In this document: in pieces, positions 34,867-42,309 of the stretch
How positions within the stretch are numbered: the first letter of the stretch is position 1
How the letters are laid out: each line of letters begins with the position of its first letter
Source of the DNA: JABCZZ01 sp964454545
Lineage (GTDB): Bacteria > Pseudomonadota > Alphaproteobacteria > Rickettsiales > JABCZZ01
DNA length: 64,000 nucleotides
Assembly (NCBI GenBank): GCA_964454545.1
Contig: CAYVTI010000002.1
Coordinates: 1 to 64,000, forward strand
Direction: 5' to 3'
The notes under the pieces: generated by a model
What the model saw: the letters and a program-made list of their open reading frames with translations, nothing else
What the model was told of the DNA's origin: nothing
Database searches by the model: none
Translations under genes and position numbers: made by a program

Positions 34867-35726
34867 CGCTTGCCCGTCTGTCTGTAAATGTGGTTGTGGT
34901 AAAGCGCGAGCAGCTGCAGTGTTATTTTACCGGGTTTGCCGTCCGCTATTGGGTTACCGTCAATCTGCACGACAGGCAGGATATTGGAAGTCGTGCTGAT
35001 CATGAACGTTTCCTTCGCTTTTTTCGCTTCCCCGACGCTGAACGGTTTTTCGATCACTTTGAACCCGGCCTTGCGCGCAAGTTCAAGCACGACATGGCGG
35101 GTAATGCCGCCCAGTATGTGCTGATCCGCCGGATGGGTGATGATCTCATTCTTACTGTTTATGATGACGCTGTTCGAGGCGGAGCCTTCGCTGATGATGC
35201 CTTCTTCATCATAAAGCCACGCTTCCTTTACTTTCGCTTCCGCCGCTTCCTGCTTGGCAAGGATGTTGGCAAGCAGCGATATGGATTTGATATCGCGCCT
35301 TGCCCAGCGCTCGTCGGGCAAGGTGATGACCTTGATTCCTTCCCTGGTTTCCTGTTCTTTAGGCGCTTTAGGGCCGGTGACCGCCATTACGAAACTCGGG
35401 CGCGTATTTTTGGGGAACGGGTGATCGCGCTTCGCCACGCCGCGTGAAATCTGCATGTACAGCGTGCCGTCATCGCGATCGTTGCGGGCGATTAATTCAT
35501 GCATCACGATACGCATCGCCCTTTCCGTCATCGGCACATCGATGCGCAGCTCTTTAAGGGAGCGCATGAGGCGCACGAGATGCAAGCGCTCATCAAGCAG
35601 GCGGCGGTTATAGAAGGCGATGACCTCGTATATGCCGTCTGAGAACTGGTAACCCCGGTCTTCGATATGCACGCTCGCATGCAGATGGTTGACGTAACGG
35701 CCGTTCACGTAGGATATTTTTGCCAT
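34857..35726 (-). CDS. dat: D-amino-acid/branched-chain aminotransferase-like (class IV PLP)
   Basis: 289 residues from ATG 35726 (MAKISYVNGRYV). Fold-type IV PLP enzyme. ASVHIEDRGYQFSDGIYEVI is the N-terminal signature, DIKSISLLANILAKQEA supplies the PLP Lys region, and ISEGSASNSVIIN the cofactor phosphate loop. The pattern fits D-alanine aminotransferase, which supplies D-glutamate and D-alanine for peptidoglycan. Specificity against other class IV enzymes is not certain. Coupled to the HAD gene. Confidence 0.85.
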   Translation of the reverse strand: MAKISYVNGRYVNHLHASVHIEDRGYQFSDGIYEVIAFYNRRLLDERLHLVRLMRSLKELRIDVPMTERAMRIVMHELIARNDRDDGTLYMQISRGVAKRDHPFPKNTRPSFVMAVTGPKAPKEQETREGIKVITLPDERWARRDIKSISLLANILAKQEAAEAKVKEAWLYDEEGIISEGSASNSVIINSKNEIITHPADQHILGGITRHVVLELARKAGFKVIEKPFSVGEAKKAKETFMISTTSNILPVVQIDGNPIADGKPGKITLQLLALYHNHIYRQTGKRWN

Positions 35727-35767
35727 GCCGCCACTATAGCGATCCTGCGGCAATCGTAAATCAGGAT

Positions 35768-37555
35768 TTATAAGTCCTTGAAGAAATTCCCGCTGACCAC
35801 GGCTTTCTGGAAAGCGAGCATCTTGTTATAGGGCGTAGGGTTGGCGATGGTATCCGGCACCTCGATCGCGCCCTGCGCCAGTGCGTAGTCACGATCGCGG
35901 AAAATCTTCATGATACGCAGTATCTCCTGATCAGAGATGCCGAGTGACTTGAGCAGCGCACCGCCCATCTGCAGGCTGGTTTCGAACATTTCCGACACCG
36001 CGATGTTGGCGCCCGCCTTCTCCAGCATGATGACGCGGTTCAGATCCTGCGCCCGGGCGATGATCGGAAGATAAGGCGATGCGGCGCGTATGGCGCGCAC
36101 GGCGGCTTCGGCCGCCGCCGGGTCGTTCATCGTGATGATGGCCGAGCTTGCGCGCTCGATGCCGGTGGCATTCAGCACTTCGCGGCGCGATCCGTCGCCG
36201 TAATAGACCGGCAGGCCGATTTTCTTCGCGCGCGCGATGGTGCCTATATGCAGGTCGAGCGCAATGTAATGGATATTTTCCACCGAGAGCAGCTTGGCGA
36301 TCATCTGCCCCACGCGCCCGAATCCAAGGATGATGACGTGGTCACGTATGTCTATCATTTCGGAGAGGGAGTCTTCCGCCTTGCGCCTGCGCTTATATTC
36401 AATCGTTTCGGAAAGCGCCCGCCCTACCGCCGCCATCGCAGGCGTCAGTGCCATCGAAGCGATGACGATGATGGTCAACATCTGCGCCGCATGGGCGCTC
36501 AGGAAATTATTATCCCCGGCGAGTCTGAACAGGATGAAGGAAAATTCGCCGCCCTGCGCAAGCAGCGTGCCTGCCCGTATCCGGGTTGTCGGGTTAAATC
36601 CAAGCAGGCGGCAGAGCAGGATAATGATGATGGCCTTTACCGCAAGCAACAACACCGCCATGCCGAGAATGAGCGGCAGGTTGTGCCATACCACGCGCAG
36701 GTTGGCCGACATGCCGACCGACATGAAAAAGAGGCCGAGCAGCAGGCCCTTGTAAGGCATGACGTCCGCCTCCACCTGGTGCCGGTATTCGGTCTCCGCC
36801 ATGAGAAGCCCGGCCAGGAATGCGCCGAGCGCCACCGACAGGCCGACATGACTCGTAAGCCACCCGGTGCCCAGCACCACAAGCAGCGTGAGCGCTGTAA
36901 ATATTTCGGGGGTATTGAGCGAAGCTATGATTCGGTAAAGCGGGCGCAACAGGACCTGCCCCAGCGCAAAAATCAGCAGCAGCGCGATCACGGCTTTCAT
37001 GCTTACGGTGGCAAGCTCGGCTACAAGAGACACATTGTCCTTTGCAAAAGCCGGGATGAGCACCAGAACCGGCACTACCGCAAGATCCTGAATCAACAGG
37101 ACGGCGAGCGAAAGCCGCCCGAGTTGCGACGCCTTCTGGTTATGTTCCTCAATGAGCTGCATGACCAGCGCGGTCGAGGACAATGCCAGCCCGCTGCCGA
37201 TCAGGATCGCGGTCTCCGGCCTGAACCCGGCCATATAGGCAATGGCTGCGATGACAGCGGCAGTGACGGTAATCTGCAATATACCAAGCGCAAAGACCCG
37301 TTTGCTCAGTATCTTGAGCCTTTCCCACGATAACTCCAGCCCGATGATGAAGAGCAGGAACACCACGCCGAATTCCGCGATGGCGCTGGTTCCCTCGATA
37401 TCGGAGATAATGCCGGTACCGCCCGGCCCAATGATAGCACCCGCCACGAGATACCCGAGTATCGGGCTGACACGCAGCTTGCGGAAAAGCGAGACGGCCA
37501 GAACCGCAGCGGTAAGCAGGACGATGACGATAGGCAGGTTGTGCGTTTCTGGCAT
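35768..37555 (-). CDS. Monovalent cation:proton antiporter-2, KefB/KefC type
   Basis: 595 residues. Residues 1-385 form a 12-13 helix CPA2 exchanger (LGYLVAGAIIGP, FLLFIIGLELSWERL, SGLALSSTALVMQ, LIQDLAVVPVLVLIPAF, ALGAFLAGLLMAE). From about residue 400 there is a cytoplasmic RCK/TrkA-N domain with the nucleotide motif ILGFGRVGQMIAK and a following beta-alpha Rossmann repeat. Likely K+/H+ exchange gated by nucleotide or glutathione conjugates. First gene of a leftward group that continues with the aminotransferase. Confidence 0.92.
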   Translation of the reverse strand: MPETHNLPIVIVLLTAAVLAVSLFRKLRVSPILGYLVAGAIIGPGGTGIISDIEGTSAIAEFGVVFLLFIIGLELSWERLKILSKRVFALGILQITVTAAVIAAIAYMAGFRPETAILIGSGLALSSTALVMQLIEEHNQKASQLGRLSLAVLLIQDLAVVPVLVLIPAFAKDNVSLVAELATVSMKAVIALLLIFALGQVLLRPLYRIIASLNTPEIFTALTLLVVLGTGWLTSHVGLSVALGAFLAGLLMAETEYRHQVEADVMPYKGLLLGLFFMSVGMSANLRVVWHNLPLILGMAVLLLAVKAIIIILLCRLLGFNPTTRIRAGTLLAQGGEFSFILFRLAGDNNFLSAHAAQMLTIIVIASMALTPAMAAVGRALSETIEYKRRRKAEDSLSEMIDIRDHVIILGFGRVGQMIAKLLSVENIHYIALDLHIGTIARAKKIGLPVYYGDGSRREVLNATGIERASSAIITMNDPAAAEAAVRAIRAASPYLPIIARAQDLNRVIMLEKAGANIAVSEMFETSLQMGGALLKSLGISDQEILRIMKIFRDRDYALAQGAIEVPDTIANPTPYNKMLAFQKAVVSGNFFKDL

Positions 37556-37625
37556 GGCAATTAATCTTATTTTACGCTAGAGTAGCAGATACGGGGATGC
37601 TTTTAAACCGAAAGCTTGAGAAACA

Positions 37626-38339
37626 ATGTCAAAAACAGTCTTGATAACGGGCGCGGCGGTGCGCATCGGCAGGGAGATCGCCCTGAGCCTTGCGGATGAA
37701 GGCTGGGACGTGGCCATCCATTATAGCCGCTCGGAAAAGCAGGCGGAAGAGCTCGCTGCCCTTATCAAGCAAAAGAAACGCAAGGCCTTTTTAGCGCAGG
37801 GGGATTTGCGTGATCCGAAATCCGTCGCAAATATAATACCCTCGCTTTCCAGGCAGGGAGTTAAGCTGAACTGCCTGATTAATAACGCCTCCGCCTTTGA
37901 GAAGGATACTATCCGGGACATGACACAGGAAAGCTGGCAGGAGCACATAGACGTGAATTTGTTTGCGCCGCTCCGGCTGATACAGGATTTCGTTACCCAG
38001 TATAACGGCAAAAACGGGAATATCATCAACATTACCGACGGGCTTAAGGACTGGAGTATCTCCCCCGCGTTCTTTTCCTATTCGATAAGCAAGATAGGGC
38101 TGGAGAATGCAACCGAACTGCTTGCGAAAGACCTTGCTCCTGACATCCGCATCAATGCGATTGCCCCCGGGCCCACGATGGAGGGAAAACAGGACAAGGC
38201 GGATACATTCGATAAACTGAAAAAAGTCATTCCGCTGCGGCGCACGAGTTCGCTCAGGGAGATATGTGATGCTGTGCGGTATATTCTTTCAACGCCCTCG
38301 CTTACCGGGCAGGTGATCTCGCTTTCCGGCGGGATGTGA
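37626..38339 (+). CDS. SDR-family oxidoreductase, pteridine-reductase-like
   Basis: 237 residues. Short-chain dehydrogenase fold: TGAAVRIGREIA (cofactor loop, with the Arg typical of NADPH-dependent pteridine reductases), LINNASAFE, SYSISKIGLE (Tyr-x3-Lys catalytic pair) and INAIAPGPTM. The TGxxxRIG and NNAS patterns match the FolM/PTR1 group, which reduces dihydropterins. The substrate remains a guess. Followed by the structured-RNA candidate. Confidence 0.85.
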   Translation: MSKTVLITGAAVRIGREIALSLADEGWDVAIHYSRSEKQAEELAALIKQKKRKAFLAQGDLRDPKSVANIIPSLSRQGVKLNCLINNASAFEKDTIRDMTQESWQEHIDVNLFAPLRLIQDFVTQYNGKNGNIINITDGLKDWSISPAFFSYSISKIGLENATELLAKDLAPDIRINAIAPGPTMEGKQDKADTFDKLKKVIPLRRTSSLREICDAVRYILSTPSLTGQVISLSGGM

Positions 38340-38397
38340 GATCGGTAACGAAATTATAAGGCTTTACTCTCTGAAGGATTGAGTTATTCTGGCCGCG

Positions 38398-38571
38398 AAG
38401 GGGCTGAAAATCCCTAAAACATACGAATTAGTAGGCTCGTATCACCAAGCCCTGCTTCCGGCCTATGTCGGGAGCAGGCCTAATAACACAGCTCGTAAGA
38501 GCGAATAAGCCTGCGCCTTGTTTTGGCGATTTTCAGCTCCCGACGCTGACCACTTTGGTCAGCGTCCTTTA
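38398..38571 (+). ncRNA. Candidate structured RNA with terminator-like hairpin
   Basis: A 13-bp closing stem (38400-38412 with 38528-38540; one G-U) encloses a multi-branched region: ATACGA/TCGTAT (38421-38442), a 10-bp hairpin CCTGCTTCCG/CGGGAGCAGG (38451-38478), and GCTC/GAGC (38491-38502). It is followed by a perfect 10-bp hairpin GACGCTGACC/GGTCAGCGTC (38542-38566) and CTTTAATT. I do not recognise an Rfam family: tmRNA, RNase P and SRP signatures are not present. It ends 10 bases before the Shine-Dalgarno of two tiny ORFs, so it may be a leader that controls them, or an independent small RNA. Confidence 0.4.
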
Positions 38572-38588
38572 ATTACAAGGGAGCGCCT

Positions 38589-38660
38589 ATGTATTTCGAG
38601 ACCCTCTGGAAGCTGACCGACGTGGTTATGGAAATCCTGCGCGAGGAGCTGACGATATGA
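38589..38660 (+). CDS. Tiny ORF (23 residues) after the structured RNA
   Basis: ATG at 38589 with AAGGGAG nine bases upstream encodes MYFETLWKLTDVVMEILREELTI, an amphipathic helix with alternating hydrophobic and acidic residues. The TGA overlaps the ATG of the next ORF (ATGA), suggesting translational coupling, so it may be a leader peptide or a small protein. No family recognised. Confidence 0.45.
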   Translation: MYFETLWKLTDVVMEILREELTI

Positions 38661-38884
38661 CCTCCGCCAATTATTACCACGAAGCGGAAAAGATCGTTAA
38701 GGATCACTTCGCCTTGCGAGGAGTAATCATTACGGATGAATCCGCCCACGCCTTGATAAGGAGCGCGGTCAAGGAAATGCTCAGGACGCTGCCCGATCCC
38801 AAAGGTTTCGTCGAGACCTCCCGTTTAGAGGACATATTCGGGGAACTGAAGCAGTTTATGGTGAGATTACTGGGGGAGATGTAG
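38657..38884 (+). CDS. Small hypothetical protein coupled to the tiny ORF
   Basis: 75 residues, soluble, helical, no signal peptide. Sequence such as HEAEKIVKDHFALRG and ALIRSAVKEMLRTLPDP is not a family I recognise. It overlaps the 23-residue ORF by four bases and is convergent with tsaB; an inverted repeat (38906-38930) follows. Base composition resembles the neighbours. Confidence 0.5.
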   Translation: MTSANYYHEAEKIVKDHFALRGVIITDESAHALIRSAVKEMLRTLPDPKGFVETSRLEDIFGELKQFMVRLLGEM

Positions 38885-38905
38885 TGGTTCATTGAAAGCG
38901 GATGT

Positions 38906-38930
38906 CGTGAATGAGATCTCTTAATTCACG
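38906..38930. terminator. Hairpin between convergent genes
   Basis: CGTGAAT (38906-38912) and ATTCACG (38924-38930) form a 7-bp stem between the small ORF and tsaB, which converge. There is no T-run, so termination activity is uncertain. Confidence 0.3.
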
Positions 38931-39542
38931 TCATGCCGCAGGCAGCTTGGCGTCCGGTTCGCGGATATAAAGCGGGGCGTGCGGGAACTCGCGTTCGCCT
39001 GCGCTCCATCTGGCATAGGCAAGTTTCGCCACATCTTCCGCATCCGGCAGATTTTGTGCCATCTTCGCGCCGTGTCTGAGCGCGGGGAGCATGGCTTCAT
39101 CCACCAGCATGGGCCCGGATAGGGGGCTTAACATGTCCGTCATGCGGAAACGCTGGACGTAATATTGTCCGCGATAAGCATCTATGACCGCCAGTATGTC
39201 GCCTTCCATTCCTGAGCCGTAGGCGATGGTTTCAAGAGTGGTAAGTCCGATAAGCGGCTTGCCGGTAGCAAGTTTTATTGCGCGCGCGGCGGTGAGGCCG
39301 ACCCTTATCCCGGTGAACCCGCCCGGCCCGATGGTACAGGCGACAGCGTCGCAATCCTTATAAGCGGCTCCCCCGTTTTTCAGCGCCTCTTCGATCATCG
39401 GCACGAGTCTTTTCGTCTGCTGGCCGCCATTTTCCTCGCGCAGGCTGGCGATGATTTTACCGTCCTTAAGCAGCGCAACCGAACACCCGCCAAGCGAGGT
39501 ATCAATGGCCAGAATGACTTGCGGCTTGTTCATATTCTTCAC
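38931..39542 (-). CDS. tsaB: tRNA threonylcarbamoyladenosine biosynthesis protein TsaB
   Basis: 203 residues. ASKHA-fold protein: ILAIDTSLGGCSVALL at the N-terminus, VACTIGPGGFTGIRVGLTAARAIKLATGKPLIGLTTLE (the TsaB signature), then AVIDAYRGQYYVQ. Partner of TsaD/TsaE in making t6A at position 37 of ANN-decoding tRNAs. The start (39542 or the ATG at 39533) overlaps the end of dprA by 30-40 bases, so they form one leftward operon. Confidence 0.92.
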   Translation of the reverse strand: MKNMNKPQVILAIDTSLGGCSVALLKDGKIIASLREENGGQQTKRLVPMIEEALKNGGAAYKDCDAVACTIGPGGFTGIRVGLTAARAIKLATGKPLIGLTTLETIAYGSGMEGDILAVIDAYRGQYYVQRFRMTDMLSPLSGPMLVDEAMLPALRHGAKMAQNLPDAEDVAKLAYARWSAGEREFPHAPLYIREPDAKLPAA

Positions 39543-40686
39543 TTTTCAACGATACCTTGTGGCCGGAATGCCGCTGCAGCCTTCCTGCAAGCTCCAGCTC
39601 CAGCAGGATGAGCGAGAGCAGGTTGGAGGAAAGCTGGCACTGCACCAGCAGTTCGTCCACCACCACCGGATTATAGCCCAGCTTGTTAAGCACCAGCCTG
39701 CGCGCCTCGGCAAGTTCATTTTCATTGGGCTGCTTACGTTCCGCAGCGGTTGCATAGTCGGGGCTGAACTGCTCGCGGAAGGTGAGCTGCCGCTCGCGGC
39801 CCAGCACCTGCATGACATCGTCAATCGATTCGCAGACGGTTGCGCCTTGTCTTATCAGGTTGTTTGTGCCCTTGCAGCGCGGGTCGAGCGGCGAGCCGGG
39901 CACGGCGAACACGTCGCGATCCTGCTCAAGCGCGAAGCGCGCGGTAATGAGCGAGCCGGATTTGAACGAGGCCTCGACCACCACCGTGCCGAGCGACATG
40001 CCGGAAATGATGCGGTTGCGCCCGGGGAAGCTGCGCGAATGCGGCGCCATGCCGAACGGTTGTTCGGTGACTACGGCTCCCTGCCTGGCGATTTCCGCGT
40101 AAAGCGATTTGTTTTCCGGCGGATAAATCTGGTCGATGCCGCTTGCCATTACCGCAACCGTGCCGCTCGCAAGCGATCCGCTATGGGCGGCGGTGTCGAT
40201 GCCGCGCGCCATGCCCGACACGACGGTGAGCCCTCTTGCGCCCGCGTCAGCGGCGAGCTTTTTCGTGAACTGGTAGCCGTTGGCGGAGGCATTGCGCGAG
40301 CCAACGATGGCAAGCATGCGGCCGCTCTTCCAGATATGCGCGGAACCGAGCATGGTAAGCAGAGGCGGCGGGTCATAGATGGACAGGAGAAGTTCAGGAT
40401 ATTCTTCGTCGCCGAAACGCAGCATCCTTGCGCCCAGCTTCTCCACCTGTTCGATTTCCTGCTCCGCGTCCCTGATGGTGTAGCAGAGCATGGGTTTTCG
40501 CCTGCCGCCGCGCGCAGCCAGGTCCGGTATGGCGTCAAGCGCGGTTTTCGCCGTGCCGAACTGGTGAACAAGGTTGAAGAACGTGATGGGCCCGACATTG
40601 TCGCTGCGGATGAGCCTTAACACATCAACGAGCGACTCCTTCTGCAGGAATTTCCGCATGCCTTTCCATGACTCGGGGCTGATCAT
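39502..40686 (-). CDS. dprA: DNA-processing protein DprA
   Basis: 394 residues. Chosen start: ATG 40686, with GGAGG five bases upstream and an ATGA overlap with the plsY stop. Rossmann-type core that binds single-stranded DNA: MLAIVGSRNASANG, VVSGMARGIDTAAHSG, GTVAVMASGIDQIYPPEN, FPGRNRIISGMS, VVVEASFKSGSLITARFALEQDRDVFAVPGS. A C-terminal winged-helix (about residues 325-380) follows. Loads RecA on incoming DNA in natural transformation; also kept in many species without known competence. Confidence 0.94.
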   Translation of the reverse strand: MISPESWKGMRKFLQKESLVDVLRLIRSDNVGPITFFNLVHQFGTAKTALDAIPDLAARGGRRKPMLCYTIRDAEQEIEQVEKLGARMLRFGDEEYPELLLSIYDPPPLLTMLGSAHIWKSGRMLAIVGSRNASANGYQFTKKLAADAGARGLTVVSGMARGIDTAAHSGSLASGTVAVMASGIDQIYPPENKSLYAEIARQGAVVTEQPFGMAPHSRSFPGRNRIISGMSLGTVVVEASFKSGSLITARFALEQDRDVFAVPGSPLDPRCKGTNNLIRQGATVCESIDDVMQVLGRERQLTFREQFSPDYATAAERKQPNENELAEARRLVLNKLGYNPVVVDELLVQCQLSSNLLSLILLELELAGRLQRHSGHKVSLKSEEYEQAASHSGH

Positions 40687-41450
40687 GTTTTCCTCCATGT
40701 ATGTTCCTGGCCTTTAAGCAGGCGGGAGATGTTTTGCCGGTGGGTGAAGAATATAAGCACTGTAATAAAGAGCAACAGATTCATAACCAGTATACTCGTT
40801 TCGGAAATCTCATGTTGTGAAAGCCGCATATCTGAGGCGTACTCACTATATTCAAAGAAATATTCTGCAATATATCCATTTACCAGCGGAAGTTGGGAAA
40901 AAAGCAGTACGATTGCGGCAGACAATGTGACGGCCGTAAAAGAAACAAGGGCCGCCAGCGATGAAATCCTTGATAAGGCAAAAACGGTAAGCCAGCATAC
41001 GATAAAGCCTAAACCCAATGGCCAACTCAAGGCAAATATGACACCCAGCGAGGTTGCAACTCCTTTGCCTCCCTTGAATTTCAGCCATACGGGGAATATG
41101 TGCCCTACTATCACGCTTGCTCCTATGGATGTTGCCCCAAAAACGCCAAAATAATACATCCAGTGAAGCGGCGCTAAAGACATTACATACTCACACGGTA
41201 TAAAGCCTTTAAGGAAATCGCATAGCAAGGTGCAAAGCGCCAGCCATTTGCTTCCTGTTCTCAGGACATTCGTAGCGCCTATGTTTCCAGAGCCGATTTT
41301 GCGTATATCGCCGTAGCCGAAGAGTTTGCTTAAGATTAATCCGAAAGGTATTGATCCAATAGCATATGCAACAAGAAAAACAGGCCAGTCCCGTATCAGT
41401 GAAAATAAAATAAAAAGGATACTAAGGATACTATTGAAAATATTTTCCAC
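40683..41450 (-). CDS. plsY: Glycerol-3-phosphate acyltransferase PlsY
   Basis: 255 residues, 6-7 membrane helices. Uses acyl phosphate to acylate glycerol-3-phosphate. Motifs: IGSIPFGLILSK, IGSGNIGATNVLRTG and GHIFPVWLKFKGGKGVATSLG. It is about 40-50 residues longer than usual because of a long non-conserved loop between the last helices (about residues 190-220: LVNGYIAEYFFEYSEYAS) and is more AT-rich than dprA. Directly after ruvX, coupled to dprA. Confidence 0.9.
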   Translation of the reverse strand: MENIFNSILSILFILFSLIRDWPVFLVAYAIGSIPFGLILSKLFGYGDIRKIGSGNIGATNVLRTGSKWLALCTLLCDFLKGFIPCEYVMSLAPLHWMYYFGVFGATSIGASVIVGHIFPVWLKFKGGKGVATSLGVIFALSWPLGLGFIVCWLTVFALSRISSLAALVSFTAVTLSAAIVLLFSQLPLVNGYIAEYFFEYSEYASDMRLSQHEISETSILVMNLLLFITVLIFFTHRQNISRLLKGQEHTWRKT

Positions 41451-41451
41451 G

Positions 41452-41907
41452 CTATTTTTGCCCCAGCATATCCAGCGCGCCCTGCAGGATGTAACTGGCC
41501 GCCAGCTTGTCGACTAGCGCGGCGCGGCGTGCGCGGGAAAGATCGGCATCGAGCATGGTGCGGGTAACCGCCATCGTGCTCATGCGCTCGTCGAACAGTA
41601 ACATCGGCATGGTAATTTTCTCGTCCAGATTCTTTACAAACTGCCTGACCGACTGGCATCTTGGCCCCTCGGTCCCGTCCATGTTTACCGGATAACCGAC
41701 GACCAGTCCACCCACTTTATACTCTTTGATAATGGCCGTAAGGGCTTCGGCGTCTTTGGAGAATTTCGTGCGGCTAATAGTCTTAAAAGGAGTGGCGATC
41801 ATCCTGCCGATGTCAGAAAGCGCAAGGCCAATGGTCTTTTCCCCCACGTCAAGCCCAAGCAGGCGTTCGTGGGTCAAAGCAAAGTCATGGGGAGAGGAAA
41901 TCAGCAT
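41452..41907 (-). CDS. ruvX: Holliday junction resolvase-like protein RuvX/YqgF
   Basis: 151 residues, RNase H-like fold: LLGLDVGEKTIGLALSD (catalytic Asp), GLVVGYPVNMDGTEG, LFDERMSTM (Glu) and ALVDKLAASYILQGALD (Asp). YqgF proteins process pre-16S rRNA ends in E. coli. The start at 41907 sits directly against the palindromic repeat 41909-42018, and no Shine-Dalgarno is visible. Confidence 0.9.
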   Translation of the reverse strand: MLISSPHDFALTHERLLGLDVGEKTIGLALSDIGRMIATPFKTISRTKFSKDAEALTAIIKEYKVGGLVVGYPVNMDGTEGPRCQSVRQFVKNLDEKITMPMLLFDERMSTMAVTRTMLDADLSRARRAALVDKLAASYILQGALDMLGQK

Positions 41908-41908
41908 G

Positions 41909-42018
41909 AGGGGCTAGGTTCTAGGGGCCAGGTTCTAGTTTTTTAGAATAAATTAGTTTACTCCGCTATATAATTTTTATAAACCTTAGCCAGAACCTAG
42001 CCCCTAGAACCTAACCCT
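41909..42018. repeat. Palindromic repeat filling the ruvX/gatC divergent region
   Basis: Left arm 41909-41938 and right arm 41989-42018 are inverted copies, about 27 of 30 positions, composed of GGTTCTAGGGGC and CTAGGTTCTAG words. The centre is AT-rich. The arms abut the start codons of both ruvX and gatC, so any promoter and ribosome binding site must lie within the element. Confidence 0.75.
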
Positions 42019-42309
42019 ATGATAGACACCAAAACCATAACAAAAATCGCCAAGCTCGCACATATCGAAGTAACGGGTGCGGAAAAAGAACATTTAAGCA
42101 AGGAGCTTTCCGGAATACTCAAGTGGATTGAGCAGCTTAATGAGGTGAAAACTGATAATGTGCCAATGCTCGCGAGCGTATCGGAGACGGCGCTCCCGTG
42201 GCGCAAGGACGAGATAACGGACGGCCATATCCGCGACAGAATCATCGCCAATGCCCCGGCCAGCGAATATGGCTGCTTTGTCGTACCGAAGGTAATCAGC
42301 GATGAGTAA
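42019..42309 (+). CDS. gatC: Glutamyl/aspartyl-tRNA amidotransferase subunit C
   Basis: 96 residues. ITKIAKLAHIEVTGAEKEHLSKELSGILKWIEQLNEVKTDNV is the GatC pattern; the protein stabilises GatA on GatB. The ATG follows the palindromic repeat directly and lacks a Shine-Dalgarno. Overlaps gatA by 8 bases. Confidence 0.93.
   Translation: MIDTKTITKIAKLAHIEVTGAEKEHLSKELSGILKWIEQLNEVKTDNVPMLASVSETALPWRKDEITDGHIRDRIIANAPASEYGCFVVPKVISDE

Noticed and set aside
36248..37333. Rightward open frame of 361 codons opposite the Kef-type antiporter
   Set aside because: Antisense of transmembrane helices gives a charged, low-complexity protein; no start signal or motif.
38398..38571. Identification of the structured RNA as tmRNA, RNase P RNA, 6S or SRP RNA
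   Set aside because: No tag-peptide codons, no RNase P GAGGAAAGTCC core, no SRP GGAAG apical loop; a 6S-like rod with a central bubble cannot be drawn convincingly.
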